A stretch of 46,991 nt of DNA from CAZWAP01 sp964632005 (GTDB lineage: Bacteria > Planctomycetota > Phycisphaerae > Sedimentisphaerales > Anaerobacaceae), in the NCBI GenBank assembly GCA_964632005.1, contig CAZWAP010000017.1, forward strand, positions 1 through 46,991. The letters run 5' to 3'. The position numbers and the translations under genes are program-made. The notes under the pieces are model-generated. The model was not told where the DNA came from, did not search any database, and saw only the letters and a list, made by a program, of their open reading frames with translations. Of the stretch, positions 1 through 8,909 are shown one piece after another. The number at the start of each line of letters is the position of its first letter. Position 1 is the stretch's first letter.

Positions 1-1480
1 GCTTGTGCAGCTCCACCGCATAGGAAGTATAGGTGGTCCCGTCCAGAATAGTCCTGACGCCGGCAATTTCCGATATGTATATGCACGGCCGCTCGAAGCC
101 GTAATACCTTGTCCCGTTGGGGTCGAAAACATCCGGTACTACCGTAACGCTTGAATCGCTGTCCCGGAAGTCCACCAGGTTGGCCGCAATTTGAGCTCCT
201 AAGCTACTCGCAGCCGCCAGGCTCAGATTCGGGTCCGCATCCAGGATGGCCGCCGTTATCTCTTGATGAAGTAGTCCCTTCGAAGCAGTGTTGACATTCG
301 CCATTTTTCCGGAATTCGGCACTACCCTCGGCGGGCCGGTGGGCCGCAGCGGACCCATCAACCCGGCTGGATTCAGAATCCGATCCATACTGCACGTCGT
401 CGCGATGTGCCGGTAGTCATATCTGATGTCTGCCGGGGTCCGCATCCGGTCGATTGCTATGTTCGCTCGGGCAAGCCAGTCCGCCTTGCCCATACCCGAG
501 CCACCCAGGCCTATCGGAACCTCCAGCGTCATCGGGTTGAGAAAGGACCCCGTCCAGCCCAATCGCTCTATCCGGACATCGGTATCTTTCTGATTCAACA
601 GGAAGCGATTTCGCAGCTCTAACTCATCTGAAATCTCAAAGGGCGTGTATGGCATAGGCAACTCACCGTACTGCCATACTACGTTGTCTTCATACGCCCG
701 CAAGTCGTTCGCATCAAGCCCTACCCCGTAGTTCGCCCTTGCCGTCAGTAGGGCCGTCCCGTCGGCGAGTGTCGCCCGCTTGCCCGGCCGATTGGCCAAG
801 CCCATAACGTTGACCTGCAAAAGGCTCGTGCCGTCCACCCGGTTTAGGTCAGGACTGCAAGGATCGAACTCGAAGCCGGTATTGAGATTGAGCATCCCGC
901 AGTTGTCGATCACCCGAACCGCCGCGTAAATCCGCCTGCCCTTGCTCGACGTCACCCCGTCCAGTTCGATCCACTTGGAATCCGCTATTGCGTCGCCGTC
1001 CGCGTCCGCCAAACTCCCGTCAGCCGGGTCGATCTTGATCGGGGCGGTCTCCGCAACTACCTCGATCGGCACGTTCCGGTTCCGCTGCGACCGGCTCAGG
1101 TATCCGGTAACGGTAACGTCGCTTATCTGCGGCCAAGTGCCGTCTTCGTTCGGCTCGAGGGCCGCCAGCCACCTGTCCTCCGGGCCGGGATAATCGTAGT
1201 ATTCCGCAACCTCGTCCCCCGCAAGTCTCGTGCCCGGCACGTCCCACGCCAACTGTTCGCATATCCGCCCCACAACCGTCTCGACCGCCAAATCCAGCTC
1301 TGTGCTTTCCGACAGGGCCGACGTCGCCATCCTATCGACCCGTGTGGTCATAACGAACAAAACCCCCACGATCGCCAGAAGGCTCGTCAGAACCACCGTC
1401 AGGATAAGCGCCGAACCACCGCGACGCCCTTCCGGGCTGGCCCCGCCTACAATCATCGATCTTGACCTTGCCGCTTTCAT
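1..1480 (-). CDS. GspK-like minor pseudopilin, 3' end outside window
   Basis: An open frame begins with ATG at 1480 and runs off the window start, giving 493 codons without a stop. The N-terminus has a short basic stretch (RRGG, residues ~20-23) followed by one hydrophobic helix (ALILTVVLTSLLAIVGVLFV), as in pseudopilins. It lacks the Glu+5 of ordinary pilins, which is typical of GspK. Further on, 'MANVNTASKGLL' resembles the N-x-N-T-A segment of the GspK helical domain. GspK caps the pseudopilus tip together with GspI and GspJ, and both of those are encoded just upstream. The start lies 9 bp after the stop of the GspJ-like gene. The C-terminus is not visible. A PilX-like protein is an alternative. 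Confidence 0.7.
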   Translation of the reverse strand, partial: MKAARSRSMIVGGASPEGRRGGSALILTVVLTSLLAIVGVLFVMTTRVDRMATSALSESTELDLAVETVVGRICEQLAWDVPGTRLAGDEVAEYYDYPGPEDRWLAALEPNEDGTWPQISDVTVTGYLSRSQRNRNVPIEVVAETAPIKIDPADGSLADADGDAIADSKWIELDGVTSSKGRRIYAAVRVIDNCGMLNLNTGFEFDPCSPDLNRVDGTSLLQVNVMGLANRPGKRATLADGTALLTARANYGVGLDANDLRAYEDNVVWQYGELPMPYTPFEISDELELRNRFLLNQKDTDVRIERLGWTGSFLNPMTLEVPIGLGGSGMGKADWLARANIAIDRMRTPADIRYDYRHIATTCSMDRILNPAGLMGPLRPTGPPRVVPNSGKMANVNTASKGLLHQEITAAILDADPNLSLAAASSLGAQIAANLVDFRDSDSSVTVVPDVFDPNGTRYYGFERPCIYISEIAGVRTILDGTTYTSYAVELHK

Positions 1481-1489
1481 TCTGCCCGG

Positions 1490-2545
1490 CTATCTATCCA
1501 GGTAAACAATATGTGTAAAAGTCCTGCCCTGCTTTATGATGCCCTTGGAGTCGTACAGCGTGAAAGTAAACTTCAACGCCCGTCCTAACCCCGGTATCCT
1601 GTTGAAATTCGCCTCGTCCATCGGCCCGCTGTACACAAGCCCGTTGATACTGACGCCCCCGTACGTGCTGCCGTCGCTGGCCGTCCGCCAAGGATACAAC
1701 ACACCGGGAACCCTGCTCGGATCACCGAGGAAAAAATCCGTCCGACCCACCGAAACCCCGTCTCCGTCCGGGTCAACCTCCGGAACCCACCGCTTCTGCT
1801 CATCGTACCAGCCCTGCACCTTGAACTCTCCGACGCCTTCGCACAGCAGCATATGAACCGAATCCGCGTACGCCGGGTCCATCCGTGCGCCCCTGACGCC
1901 CGGCGACACGGTCGGAGATGCCACGTTCACATCGCTGATCACCGTGAGCATATCCCGCTTCAGCGCCCAGGGAATGTGCTTCCACTGCTCCATCGTAATC
2001 TCGTCGTACTCGTACACGTTGTTCCAGCGGTACCAACCCATCCGGACGGGATCGAAGTCATCGAGGTCGGGGTCGGGTGGTACGAGGATGTGCTGGGTCC
2101 TGGCGAGCACACGGTCGGGCCTGTTCTGCGCCTCCGGCCGGACGCCTCCTCTCGTAGCCAGCATATAGCAGACCCTCGCAAGGTTCCCACGCACCGCGGG
2201 CGACCTGCCGTATGACTGGAAATCGCCCGTGGTAAAGAACATTATCCGGTCGAACCGCTCGAAACCGTCAGCGTCGCAATCTTTGAAATCTTCCGGTACA
2301 GGAGGCGATGACCTCTTATCAACCGCCACCCACGCAACGAATATCTCCCCATCCTTGCGCAGGGCCGTAAAGTCGGCGTCGAGTTGCTCGGTTATCGCAC
2401 GCAGCTTCTGCATAATCTCGGCGTTCGCAACCGCCAGGCGGTACGAGTCAATGCTTGAGCTGAAGATCACCCCCGCAAAAGACAGAACGATCGCCAGTAT
2501 CCCAACCGCGACCATAAGCTCGATAAGTGTAAACGCTTTTCGCAT
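1490..2545 (-). CDS. GspJ-like minor pseudopilin
   Basis: 351 residues. The N-terminus MRKAFTLIELMVAVGILAIV is a class III prepilin signal with cleavage before FTLIE, although the -1 residue is Ala rather than the usual Gly. A hydrophobic helix follows. The rest is a soluble domain rich in Asp, Gly and Pro, including 'DPDGDGVSVGR', which could bind calcium. Its place between GspI-like and GspK-like genes and its length fit GspJ, one of the three tip pseudopilins of type II secretion. It is probably in one transcript with its neighbours, 10 bp from each. Assignment rests on N-terminus and gene order, since the globular domain is not one I recognise residue by residue. Confidence 0.65.
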   Translation of the reverse strand: MRKAFTLIELMVAVGILAIVLSFAGVIFSSSIDSYRLAVANAEIMQKLRAITEQLDADFTALRKDGEIFVAWVAVDKRSSPPVPEDFKDCDADGFERFDRIMFFTTGDFQSYGRSPAVRGNLARVCYMLATRGGVRPEAQNRPDRVLARTQHILVPPDPDLDDFDPVRMGWYRWNNVYEYDEITMEQWKHIPWALKRDMLTVISDVNVASPTVSPGVRGARMDPAYADSVHMLLCEGVGEFKVQGWYDEQKRWVPEVDPDGDGVSVGRTDFFLGDPSRVPGVLYPWRTASDGSTYGGVSINGLVYSGPMDEANFNRIPGLGRALKFTFTLYDSKGIIKQGRTFTHIVYLDR

Positions 2546-2555
2546 TTCCTGCCGG

Positions 2556-3296
2556 CTAAAACCTTATTAACTTCTGATACACCCCTATGCACGGTCCCTT
2601 GCCCCCGCCTATCGGCGGCGGAACAGCCCAGACGACATCTCCACCCGTCCACGGCTTATCCGGCGCAAGCCTTATCTGGTTTGCCGCCAGCCCCGCACCG
2701 CCTCGCTCAACGACGCGATAAATCTCTCCCCCGCTGTCTTCGACTATCGTGTACCCGTCGTTGATTCGTCTCTCTTTGCCCGCCTCTATCGTCAGCACGA
2801 ACTCGCCTACAGCCCCTGAGACACCGACCCGCATCGGAACGGGCCAATCCACCGGCCCTGCAGGACCCTCGTACATCGTCGCCGCCCCGATCTTCCTGCT
2901 GACAAAAACCGTCACCTGCAAGGAGTGGTTTGGGTCGGACGGCATCCGGCGGCACAGCGCCGACCAGTAGTATTGCTTTTCAGACGCGGTTCTCGTCGAT
3001 GGATATGCAAATTCGCCCGCGTCGATCGACGCACTGTCAGGCCCTATCTCCAACCCATATAGCCTTTGCCGATCCACCGCCAGATTCGGGTCGTCCCGGT
3101 CCACGCCGAAGATCCTGACCTTCGCAAACGCTTCCTTGGCCACCACCGCAGCAATCGTCCGCTCCGTCGAGACCGTCGCAAAATGCACCCCCACCACGAA
3201 CGTGCCGCCGATGAAAATCATCCCAATCGCGAGCGTCGCAACCGCTAACAGCACCTCGGCCAGAGAAAAACCTCTATGTCCCCGGGTCCCAGCCAT
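2556..3296 (-). CDS. GspI/PilV-like minor pseudopilin
   Basis: 246 residues. The leader MAGTRGHRG is followed by FSLAEVLLAVATLAIGM, so the prepilin peptidase site is G|FSLAE with Glu at +5. 'SLAEVLLA...A..IGM' is the usual form in GspI and PilV pseudopilins. The C-terminal part has a beta-rich look and no motif I can name. It sits in the standard H-I-J-K order of the type II secretion minor pseudopilins, 10 bp downstream of the GspH-like gene. GspI normally nucleates the tip complex with GspJ and GspK. PilV of type IV pili is the alternative; the order of genes favours GspI. Confidence 0.65.
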   Translation of the reverse strand: MAGTRGHRGFSLAEVLLAVATLAIGMIFIGGTFVVGVHFATVSTERTIAAVVAKEAFAKVRIFGVDRDDPNLAVDRQRLYGLEIGPDSASIDAGEFAYPSTRTASEKQYYWSALCRRMPSDPNHSLQVTVFVSRKIGAATMYEGPAGPVDWPVPMRVGVSGAVGEFVLTIEAGKERRINDGYTIVEDSGGEIYRVVERGGAGLAANQIRLAPDKPWTGGDVVWAVPPPIGGGKGPCIGVYQKLIRF

Positions 3297-3306
3297 AACT
3301 CTTGAC

Positions 3307-4164
3307 TCAATCCTTCGGAATTATCGTTCCTGTATGGGGGTTTATGTAAATCGCATCGCCGGCCAACGCGCGCAGACAATCCGACCACCCCCTGCCCGCT
3401 GAGAACGCCCGCCTGAACTCGGCCCTGTCGTAAATAACAAACCTCCTTCGACTGTACTCCGGCCCCAGCCCCAGAGCCGGGTAATCGTCCTGGTAGAACA
3501 TCGCGCCCCCGGCACCGACTTCTGCTGCCTTATTGAAAACGTCGTCGCCGCTGGTATCGCCACTCCGTGCCGCCGTATCGGGTATGCCGTTGCGATTTCG
3601 TACCCGCACCTCGTGCACAACAAGCCTGCCCGAAGGCGAAAAAATAATCGAAAAAGTCGTCGTATCTCTTAGCTCCTCGAGCGCGTCTATCTCCACGTCG
3701 CTGTCGATGGGTTCTTCCGCCGTGATCGTAACCCGCGAACCGGAAACACTCCTGCTGACCAACGTGAGGTCCATCACGCCGATCGAATCAGGCAGCTTCA
3801 TGGGCTTACAGCCCTCGATCGCGCGGAATCCATTGGCCAGACCCGTCCCACTCGGTTCACGCTCCGGGTCGTGAATGATCAAAACCATATATTGCGGGGC
3901 GCTGAGCGGATTCAACGGATCCGAAGCATCCGGGTTATATGCCTTCTGGAACCGCACCCCTGCATACCGACCCTCTTTGGCCGCAACAGCACGCGCAGAA
4001 GCCAGCGCAGAGCTTATCATCGCCTTGGCCGGACCGCCTGATTCGAACGAATCCATAATCACTCGAATCGCCGGAATCCCGACACCCACCAGCAGTGCCA
4101 TCACACCGACTGTGACCGCCAGCTCAGGCAGTGTAAAGCCTAACTGTCTGGGTTTTCTGCTCAT
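3307..4164 (-). CDS. GspH/FimT-like pseudopilin
   Basis: 285 residues, longer than a typical GspH (~170). The N-terminus has the site G|FTLPE with a pilin helix (LAVTVGVMALLVGVGIPAI). Pro at +4 is seen in many FimT/GspH proteins. It is followed by a helical stretch with 'MISSALASARAVAAKEGR', which fits the 'ALxxARxxAxxxg' segment of GspH. The remainder is predicted beta-rich. It lies 33 bp downstream of a GspG-like gene and 10 bp upstream of GspI, consistent with one operon and a role in linking pseudopilus shaft and tip. Confidence 0.7.
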   Translation of the reverse strand: MSRKPRQLGFTLPELAVTVGVMALLVGVGIPAIRVIMDSFESGGPAKAMISSALASARAVAAKEGRYAGVRFQKAYNPDASDPLNPLSAPQYMVLIIHDPEREPSGTGLANGFRAIEGCKPMKLPDSIGVMDLTLVSRSVSGSRVTITAEEPIDSDVEIDALEELRDTTTFSIIFSPSGRLVVHEVRVRNRNGIPDTAARSGDTSGDDVFNKAAEVGAGGAMFYQDDYPALGLGPEYSRRRFVIYDRAEFRRAFSAGRGWSDCLRALAGDAIYINPHTGTIIPKD

Positions 4165-4197
4165 CGGCCTGCTCTACCGAATACGCAACACTCTCGT

Positions 4198-4674
4198 CTA
4201 CCGGTTAGTAATATTGTCGCCGGCCGTCTTTATGTCCTTATCCGGACCGGCCGATATCAACCGAGGGAAACTATCCCCCGGACTGTACCGGTAATCCAGC
4301 ACCGTACCCCACGGGTCGTATATCTCCTGAACCTCCGGAACAGCCCCGGGATCGAACCTGTTCGCTATGAATCTCTTCTCGACTCTTTCCAGTACCTCGC
4401 GCGACCCCGGCAGCGAGTAAAGAGCCGCGTACAGCTTCTCGCAATTGGCCCCCGGCTCCCCATCCGAAGCCTCCGGATAAGCTCCGTAGAAATCGTAATA
4501 CTCCTGCAGAGCGCTCTCTAATACCGCGAAGGTAGCCATAACGGCCTTCCTCTTGGACTGCCTCTCAAGCCCCGAGCCCACACCCACCACGATCGCAGCA
4601 AGGATCGCAACGACAGCCAGCGCCACCAGTATCTCAACAAGGCTTATGCCGATTGTGTGCCTGCCGCTTTCCAT
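4198..4674 (-). CDS. Small GspG-like pseudopilin
   Basis: 158 residues, close to the normal size of a major pseudopilin. The N-terminus MESGRHTIG|ISLVEILVAL has a Gly at -1 and Glu at +5, with Ile instead of Phe at +1. A helix of about 20 hydrophobic residues follows, then 'LESALQEYYDFYGAYPE', which matches the conserved helix and 'YPs' turn of GspG. The C-terminal 'PGDSFPRLISAGPDKDIKT' corresponds to the 'SAGPDG' calcium loop of GspG. It is one of three GspG-like proteins in this locus and the only short one, so it may be the shaft subunit. No strong Shine-Dalgarno sequence precedes the ATG. Confidence 0.7.
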   Translation of the reverse strand: MESGRHTIGISLVEILVALAVVAILAAIVVGVGSGLERQSKRKAVMATFAVLESALQEYYDFYGAYPEASDGEPGANCEKLYAALYSLPGSREVLERVEKRFIANRFDPGAVPEVQEIYDPWGTVLDYRYSPGDSFPRLISAGPDKDIKTAGDNITNR

Positions 4675-4709
4675 AGTCTCAGCTCACTCAAGCCAGGAGT
4701 GGACGACCT

Positions 4710-5525
4710 TCAGTCGCCAAAGTTGCGGATGTCGTCTTCTGTTCCGTAAATGCCATCCGTCCCCGCGCTGATCAATATGTACGAGCTCGGGTTGTACGGC
4801 CAGGGCTTGGCCGTTATTCGGGGGTCCTCGATGTAATCATAGAAACTCGCCCCCGTGGGGTCGTCGAGAGGATGGGGTTTCCCGTCCTCTCTTGCTTTTA
4901 GCAGGATCAGGACCTCGTTGTCCCGGTAATCGTAAACTTGCCGTATCTCCTTCCCCGCCGTATCGGCCCTGTAATACAGGATCGGTGCACCGGCTTTGAC
5001 GATTTTGCCATCAGGCAGCCTTACCTTCGTCGCCCCAAACACATCACACAGTACATACGTATCCCCGCTCAGGGGTGCCGTCCCTGTCCGTACAAACAGG
5101 CTGCTCAACTTGAAGGCGTTTCGCGTGCCGCCCTCTATGTACGGCCCTTTCCTGGCAGACAGATCGGTCGGATCATATACAGGTACACCTGCCGCGTCCG
5201 TACCGTCTGACTTCCAGGCCGACCTTGGATGAAATCCCAAAAGGTCCCAGCCCAACAGCGCTTCGGCCAACCTTTGCGCGCCGCAATAGTCCAACCGCAC
5301 GCCGCTGGCCGGATCCGCACCGATTGATGGCGGATAATCCCCGTAGTCGTTCTTGAACGCCGTCAGGCCCAGCTCGATCGCCCCCAACTGCGACTTCTGC
5401 TTGGCCTCCTTCGCCGAGTTCTTTACCGCCGTCAGCGCAGGAAGAAGTATCCCCACTAACAGCGAAATTATCGCCAAGACCGTTATCAGCTCAACAAGTG
5501 TAAATCCCCGTTTTTTGTCTCTCAC
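4710..5525 (-). CDS. GspG-like pseudopilin with extended C-terminal domain
   Basis: 271 residues. The GTG start at 5525 is supported by AAGGGA eight bases upstream. The N-terminus MRDKKRG|FTLVELITVL is a textbook prepilin signal, followed by 'IGAIELGLTAFKNDYGDYPPS' of the GspG helix and turn. The C-terminus 'ISAGTDGIYGTEDDIRNF' is the GspG-type calcium-binding loop. Between them lies an insert of about 120 residues absent from ordinary GspG. The same architecture recurs in the protein at 6695-7567, with shared segments such as 'LLGWDLLGFH' and 'LSARKGPY'. The two are paralogues. Such large GspG-like proteins are frequent in Phycisphaerae; their exact role is not established to my knowledge. 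Confidence 0.75.
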   Translation of the reverse strand: MRDKKRGFTLVELITVLAIISLLVGILLPALTAVKNSAKEAKQKSQLGAIELGLTAFKNDYGDYPPSIGADPASGVRLDYCGAQRLAEALLGWDLLGFHPRSAWKSDGTDAAGVPVYDPTDLSARKGPYIEGGTRNAFKLSSLFVRTGTAPLSGDTYVLCDVFGATKVRLPDGKIVKAGAPILYYRADTAGKEIRQVYDYRDNEVLILLKAREDGKPHPLDDPTGASFYDYIEDPRITAKPWPYNPSSYILISAGTDGIYGTEDDIRNFGD

Positions 5526-5565
5526 TGCTTATTCCCTTCTATCTACCAGGCCGCGTTCCGACCGG

Positions 5566-6549
5566 CTATGGGCCCTCGATGATGTTGCAAGCGAGCCACT
5601 TGTCGCCCAGAATCGCAAAGTCGAAGAAGTTTATCCGGCCCTTAGGCCGAACGTCGTCCCCGTGGAACAGGTTGTACTCGTAATCAGGATCCACTACCGT
5701 CAGCCAGCTCGCCGCAAATTCCGCCAGACCTGCCATATCGCCGGCCCAGACCGCCGCGTAATTCGCAAAATCTCGAAAATCTATCATCGCAAAGCTGCTC
5801 AAATCATCATCGCCCCTGAACAAATTCGCCTTGTCGTTCGGGTCCACCGCCTCGCTCAGCCACAATCCAGCCAGAAGTTTCAAATCGTTGATATCCACGC
5901 AGCAATCCCCGTCGATGTCACCCTCCATCGGCCCCGCACCCCCACAGAAAAAATCACACTCGACCATATCCCAGAACGTCACGTATCGGCGCCCGTAAAA
6001 GCTACCCGCCTCGTTAATCCGCAGGCCCAGTGATAGCAGGTGCGGGCCCTCACTCCTGTACTTCTCTTCCACCAGGTACACCACGTCGGTGTGCTCGCCC
6101 CTGACGTCAGGGCCAAACCCATCTGAGTCCCACACGACCTCGCCGTCAATCATCACCACCGCCGTCGCCTCGTTTGGGTCCCACTCGGCCGGGATGTAAG
6201 GATACCGCTGCTTATCGAGCTTCAAATCGAACACGATACGCTCAACATTCACCAGACTTACAGGCTGCGAAACAGTGGCCGTCTCGCCCCCCTCGAACGT
6301 CTTCCACTCCGAATGAAGCGTAAGGTTGAAAAAGCCCTCCGTCGCCCAATCGGTATAGATATATCCCTTGAACTTGCCGGCAGGAATATCCGCGGTCCAG
6401 CCATTGGGCTCCTGCGCCGTCACATCTTCAACATACCCATCGAGTTCGAAGCTGCCGTTGATAATCTCGCAGTCGTCCGCCCGAGCCGAGCCCGCAAGCA
6501 ATAACGCGACCACGCCACAAACCAAGATCCCCACATTCATCGCTTTCAT
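5566..6549 (-). CDS. Exported dockerin-like protein of unknown function
   Basis: 327 residues from the ATG at 6549, chosen because GGAGG lies 11 bases upstream and a signal peptide follows at once (MNVGILVCGVVALLLAGSARA, cleavage after ARA). Residues ~30-190 form a beta-rich domain beginning 'CEIINGSFELDGYV', like the carbohydrate-binding-like modules that open many planctomycete exported proteins. The C-terminal part has a dockerin type I-like calcium loop ('GDIDGDCCVDINDLKLLA', ~212-229) and a second degenerate copy ('GRINFFDFAILGDKWL'). There is no PEP-CTERM anchor. It lies inside the pseudopilin operon, so it may be secreted by that machine or attach to it; this is inference from position only. 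Confidence 0.7.
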   Translation of the reverse strand: MKAMNVGILVCGVVALLLAGSARADDCEIINGSFELDGYVEDVTAQEPNGWTADIPAGKFKGYIYTDWATEGFFNLTLHSEWKTFEGGETATVSQPVSLVNVERIVFDLKLDKQRYPYIPAEWDPNEATAVVMIDGEVVWDSDGFGPDVRGEHTDVVYLVEEKYRSEGPHLLSLGLRINEAGSFYGRRYVTFWDMVECDFFCGGAGPMEGDIDGDCCVDINDLKLLAGLWLSEAVDPNDKANLFRGDDDLSSFAMIDFRDFANYAAVWAGDMAGLAEFAASWLTVVDPDYEYNLFHGDDVRPKGRINFFDFAILGDKWLACNIIEGP

Positions 6550-6694
6550 CCTTCCTTCATCCTCCCAATGTCTCTTATCATCAGCACCCACGGGTGGCCC
6601 TTCCAGCCCTTGTGCCGCCGGCCCGGTCAAACCAACTCAAAACCACGGCCCCTCTCCATCCCACAGGGCACGCTCACGGCCGCAGCCAACCACC

Positions 6695-7567
6695 TCAGTC
6701 GCGATATTTCCACTCAAAGTTGCAAATATCGTCCGCTGTACCGTATTCCCCATCGTAGCCGGCCGAAATCAGAATGTAACTATCCGCCCTGAAAGGCCTC
6801 CGCACCGTCGTAACCTTATCGCTTTCGGTATTCTTGTAGAATCTCGCGGGGTTTTCCAACACGTGCTTCTTACCCTCCGAACCGGCCCCTCCCGCAGCCC
6901 AGGGTTTGCCCAGCGCCACCAGCTCCTGGTTGTCCCAGAAGTTGTAGATGTTCCCCGCGTTGTCAACCGGGCTCATCGGCAGACCCTCATCATGGAAACG
7001 TCCCCGCGTGTCGGCCTTGTAGTACAGTACCGGCATACCGGCCTTCACACCCGTCGGCAGCTTTCGCGTGAAAACGTCACACAGCACCAACGTCTCCGGC
7101 AGGTAAGGCCCCACGTCGCTGCCGTAAATCTTCTCCATCCTAAAGGCGTCGGCACTCTCCGGCGGCAGAAACGGGCCTTTGCGAGCAGAAAGGTCGTCCG
7201 GGTCGTACAGAAATCGCGTACCTGCGGCGTCCATGCCGTCACGCCGGAAAACCGAGTTCGAGTGAAAACCCAACAAATCCTGGCCCATCATTGCCTCGCA
7301 AAGCTTCATCGCTCCGCAATAACTCTCTCCCGTCGGGTCCAGCGCACCCGACTCCGGATACCCCTCGAACGCGTTGTTGAAAAGCTCGATCGCAGCGTCC
7401 ATACTGTGAAACTGGGCATTCTGCCGAACCTCTTTTGCGTAAATCCTGACCTTGTTCAGCGCCGGCACGAGAAGACCAATTAGAATCACAATGATGCTCA
7501 TCACCGTGAGCAATTCTACGATGGTGAATGCCCCGTACCTCTTTAATTGTCTGCCGTTTCTTACCAT
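6695..7567 (-). CDS. GspG-like pseudopilin, first of three
   Basis: 290 residues from the ATG at 7567, preceded by AAGGAG at good spacing; an in-frame ATG at 7600 would add 11 residues and overlap gspF. The prepilin site is RYGA|FTIVELLTVMSII, with Ala at -1 and Glu at +5. 'MDAAIELFNNAFEGYPESG' corresponds to the GspG helix and turn, and the C-terminus has 'ISAGYDGEYGTADDICNF', the calcium-loop signature. It is a paralogue of the 271-residue protein at 4710-5525. It lies 29 bp downstream of gspF, the usual position of gspG. A gap of 145 bp then precedes the dockerin-like gene. Confidence 0.75.
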   Translation of the reverse strand: MVRNGRQLKRYGAFTIVELLTVMSIIVILIGLLVPALNKVRIYAKEVRQNAQFHSMDAAIELFNNAFEGYPESGALDPTGESYCGAMKLCEAMMGQDLLGFHSNSVFRRDGMDAAGTRFLYDPDDLSARKGPFLPPESADAFRMEKIYGSDVGPYLPETLVLCDVFTRKLPTGVKAGMPVLYYKADTRGRFHDEGLPMSPVDNAGNIYNFWDNQELVALGKPWAAGGAGSEGKKHVLENPARFYKNTESDKVTTVRRPFRADSYILISAGYDGEYGTADDICNFEWKYRD

Positions 7568-7596
7568 TTTCTTCTCCTTACCTTGACTCTTACGTT

Positions 7597-8847
7597 TCAA
7601 ACGGTTAACGACGTAATTATCTTTATCATTGGCAGAAACACTGCCAGCACGATCGTCAGCACGATAAGCCCCAGGCAGACGATCATAACCGGCTCAAGCA
7701 TTGACATCAGGCCCGCCACCAGGACGTCAACCTGCTCGTCATAGTTGTCTGCCACCTTCAAAAGCATCTTGTCTAGGTCCCCGGTCTCCTCACCCACCGC
7801 TACCATGTTGCTGACGATAAGGTCGACCGTCTTCGACTGCTTCAGAGGACCGGCAAACGACTCGCCCTGCCGGATGGAATCGTGAACCTTCGTCAGCGTC
7901 TTCGAATATACCTCGTTGCCGGCCGTCTCGGCCGCAACGGTTATCGCATCGAGGATCGGCACGCCCGCACTAATCAACGTCCCCAGCGTCCGCGTCCACC
8001 GCGTCACGGATATCTTGCCGCTGAGTTGCCCCACAATGGGAAGCTTCAACTTTATGCTGTCCAGAATATACCTGCCTACCCGGAACCTCCTCACAATCCT
8101 CAGGAAAAATATGATCCCGAACGGAACACCGAGCAAAACCGCCCAGCCGTAGTCGTACGCTATCCACGAGCTCACCGCCAGCACTATCTGAGTCAGCTTC
8201 GGAAGCTCTTCACCCTCGGTCATCTCCGTCAAAACTGCCGTGAAGTTCGGTATAACAAACGTCATCAGCAGCAGCAAAATGATAAAAGCAGCACTTAACA
8301 CCACGGACGGATAGATCATCGCGCTCTTCACCCGGCCTTTGAGCTTTTGTGCCTTCTCCATAAAGTCCGCTACACGTGACAGAATAATGTCCAGCACACC
8401 GCCCGTCTCGCCAGCGGCAACCATGCTCACCAGAAGCCGATCAAACGCCCGCGGAAACCGCGCCATCGCCTCCGAAAGCGTCGAGCCGCCCTCAATGTCG
8501 TCGGCTACATACCCGATAATCCGCTTGAAATTGCCGGATTTCTGCTGCTCTTCCAATATCCGAAGCGACCGCAGGATCGGTAAACCAGCATCCTGGAGCG
8601 TCGAAAGCTGCCTGGCGAACTGCGTGATGTACTTGACCTTGACCTTCCCGCCCGCGCCCCGACGCTTCCGAGGCCTTAACGCCGCCGCGGCCGCCGGCCG
8701 CTTCGCCGCGCCACGCTCCCGAACCTTCGTCGGGAAATAACCCATATTCCGTATCTTGCTGATCGCCTCTTTCTGGCTCAGAGCCTCGATCTCATCCTTG
8801 ATCTCAACACCCTGCGCATCCAACGCCGTGTATTGAAAGGTCGCCAT
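7597..8847 (-). CDS. gspF: GspF/PilC inner-membrane platform protein
   Basis: 416 residues, the usual length for the family. The N-terminus MATFQYTALDAQGVEIKDEI matches the 'F.Y.a.d..G....G.i.A' opening of GspF/PilC. Two homologous cytoplasmic helical domains follow, each ending near a membrane segment: about 176-208 (with FIILLLLMTFVIPNF), about 230-250, and the C-terminal ~385-410 (MIVCLGLIVLTIVLAVFLP). 'SGKISVTRWTRTLGTLISAG' and 'VAAGETGGVLDIIL' / 'VAVGEETGDLDKML' are family hallmarks. It couples the GspE ATPase to pseudopilin extraction from the inner membrane. A strong AGGGAGGT site precedes the ATG. PilC of a type IV pilus cannot be excluded. Confidence 0.92.
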   Translation of the reverse strand: MATFQYTALDAQGVEIKDEIEALSQKEAISKIRNMGYFPTKVRERGAAKRPAAAAALRPRKRRGAGGKVKVKYITQFARQLSTLQDAGLPILRSLRILEEQQKSGNFKRIIGYVADDIEGGSTLSEAMARFPRAFDRLLVSMVAAGETGGVLDIILSRVADFMEKAQKLKGRVKSAMIYPSVVLSAAFIILLLLMTFVIPNFTAVLTEMTEGEELPKLTQIVLAVSSWIAYDYGWAVLLGVPFGIIFFLRIVRRFRVGRYILDSIKLKLPIVGQLSGKISVTRWTRTLGTLISAGVPILDAITVAAETAGNEVYSKTLTKVHDSIRQGESFAGPLKQSKTVDLIVSNMVAVGEETGDLDKMLLKVADNYDEQVDVLVAGLMSMLEPVMIVCLGLIVLTIVLAVFLPMIKIITSLTV

Positions 8848-8909
8848 CTTCTAACCTCCCTGGGCACCGAAATCAGCACCCCGGCCACGTTCCGAAAAAA
8901 GCAACACTG

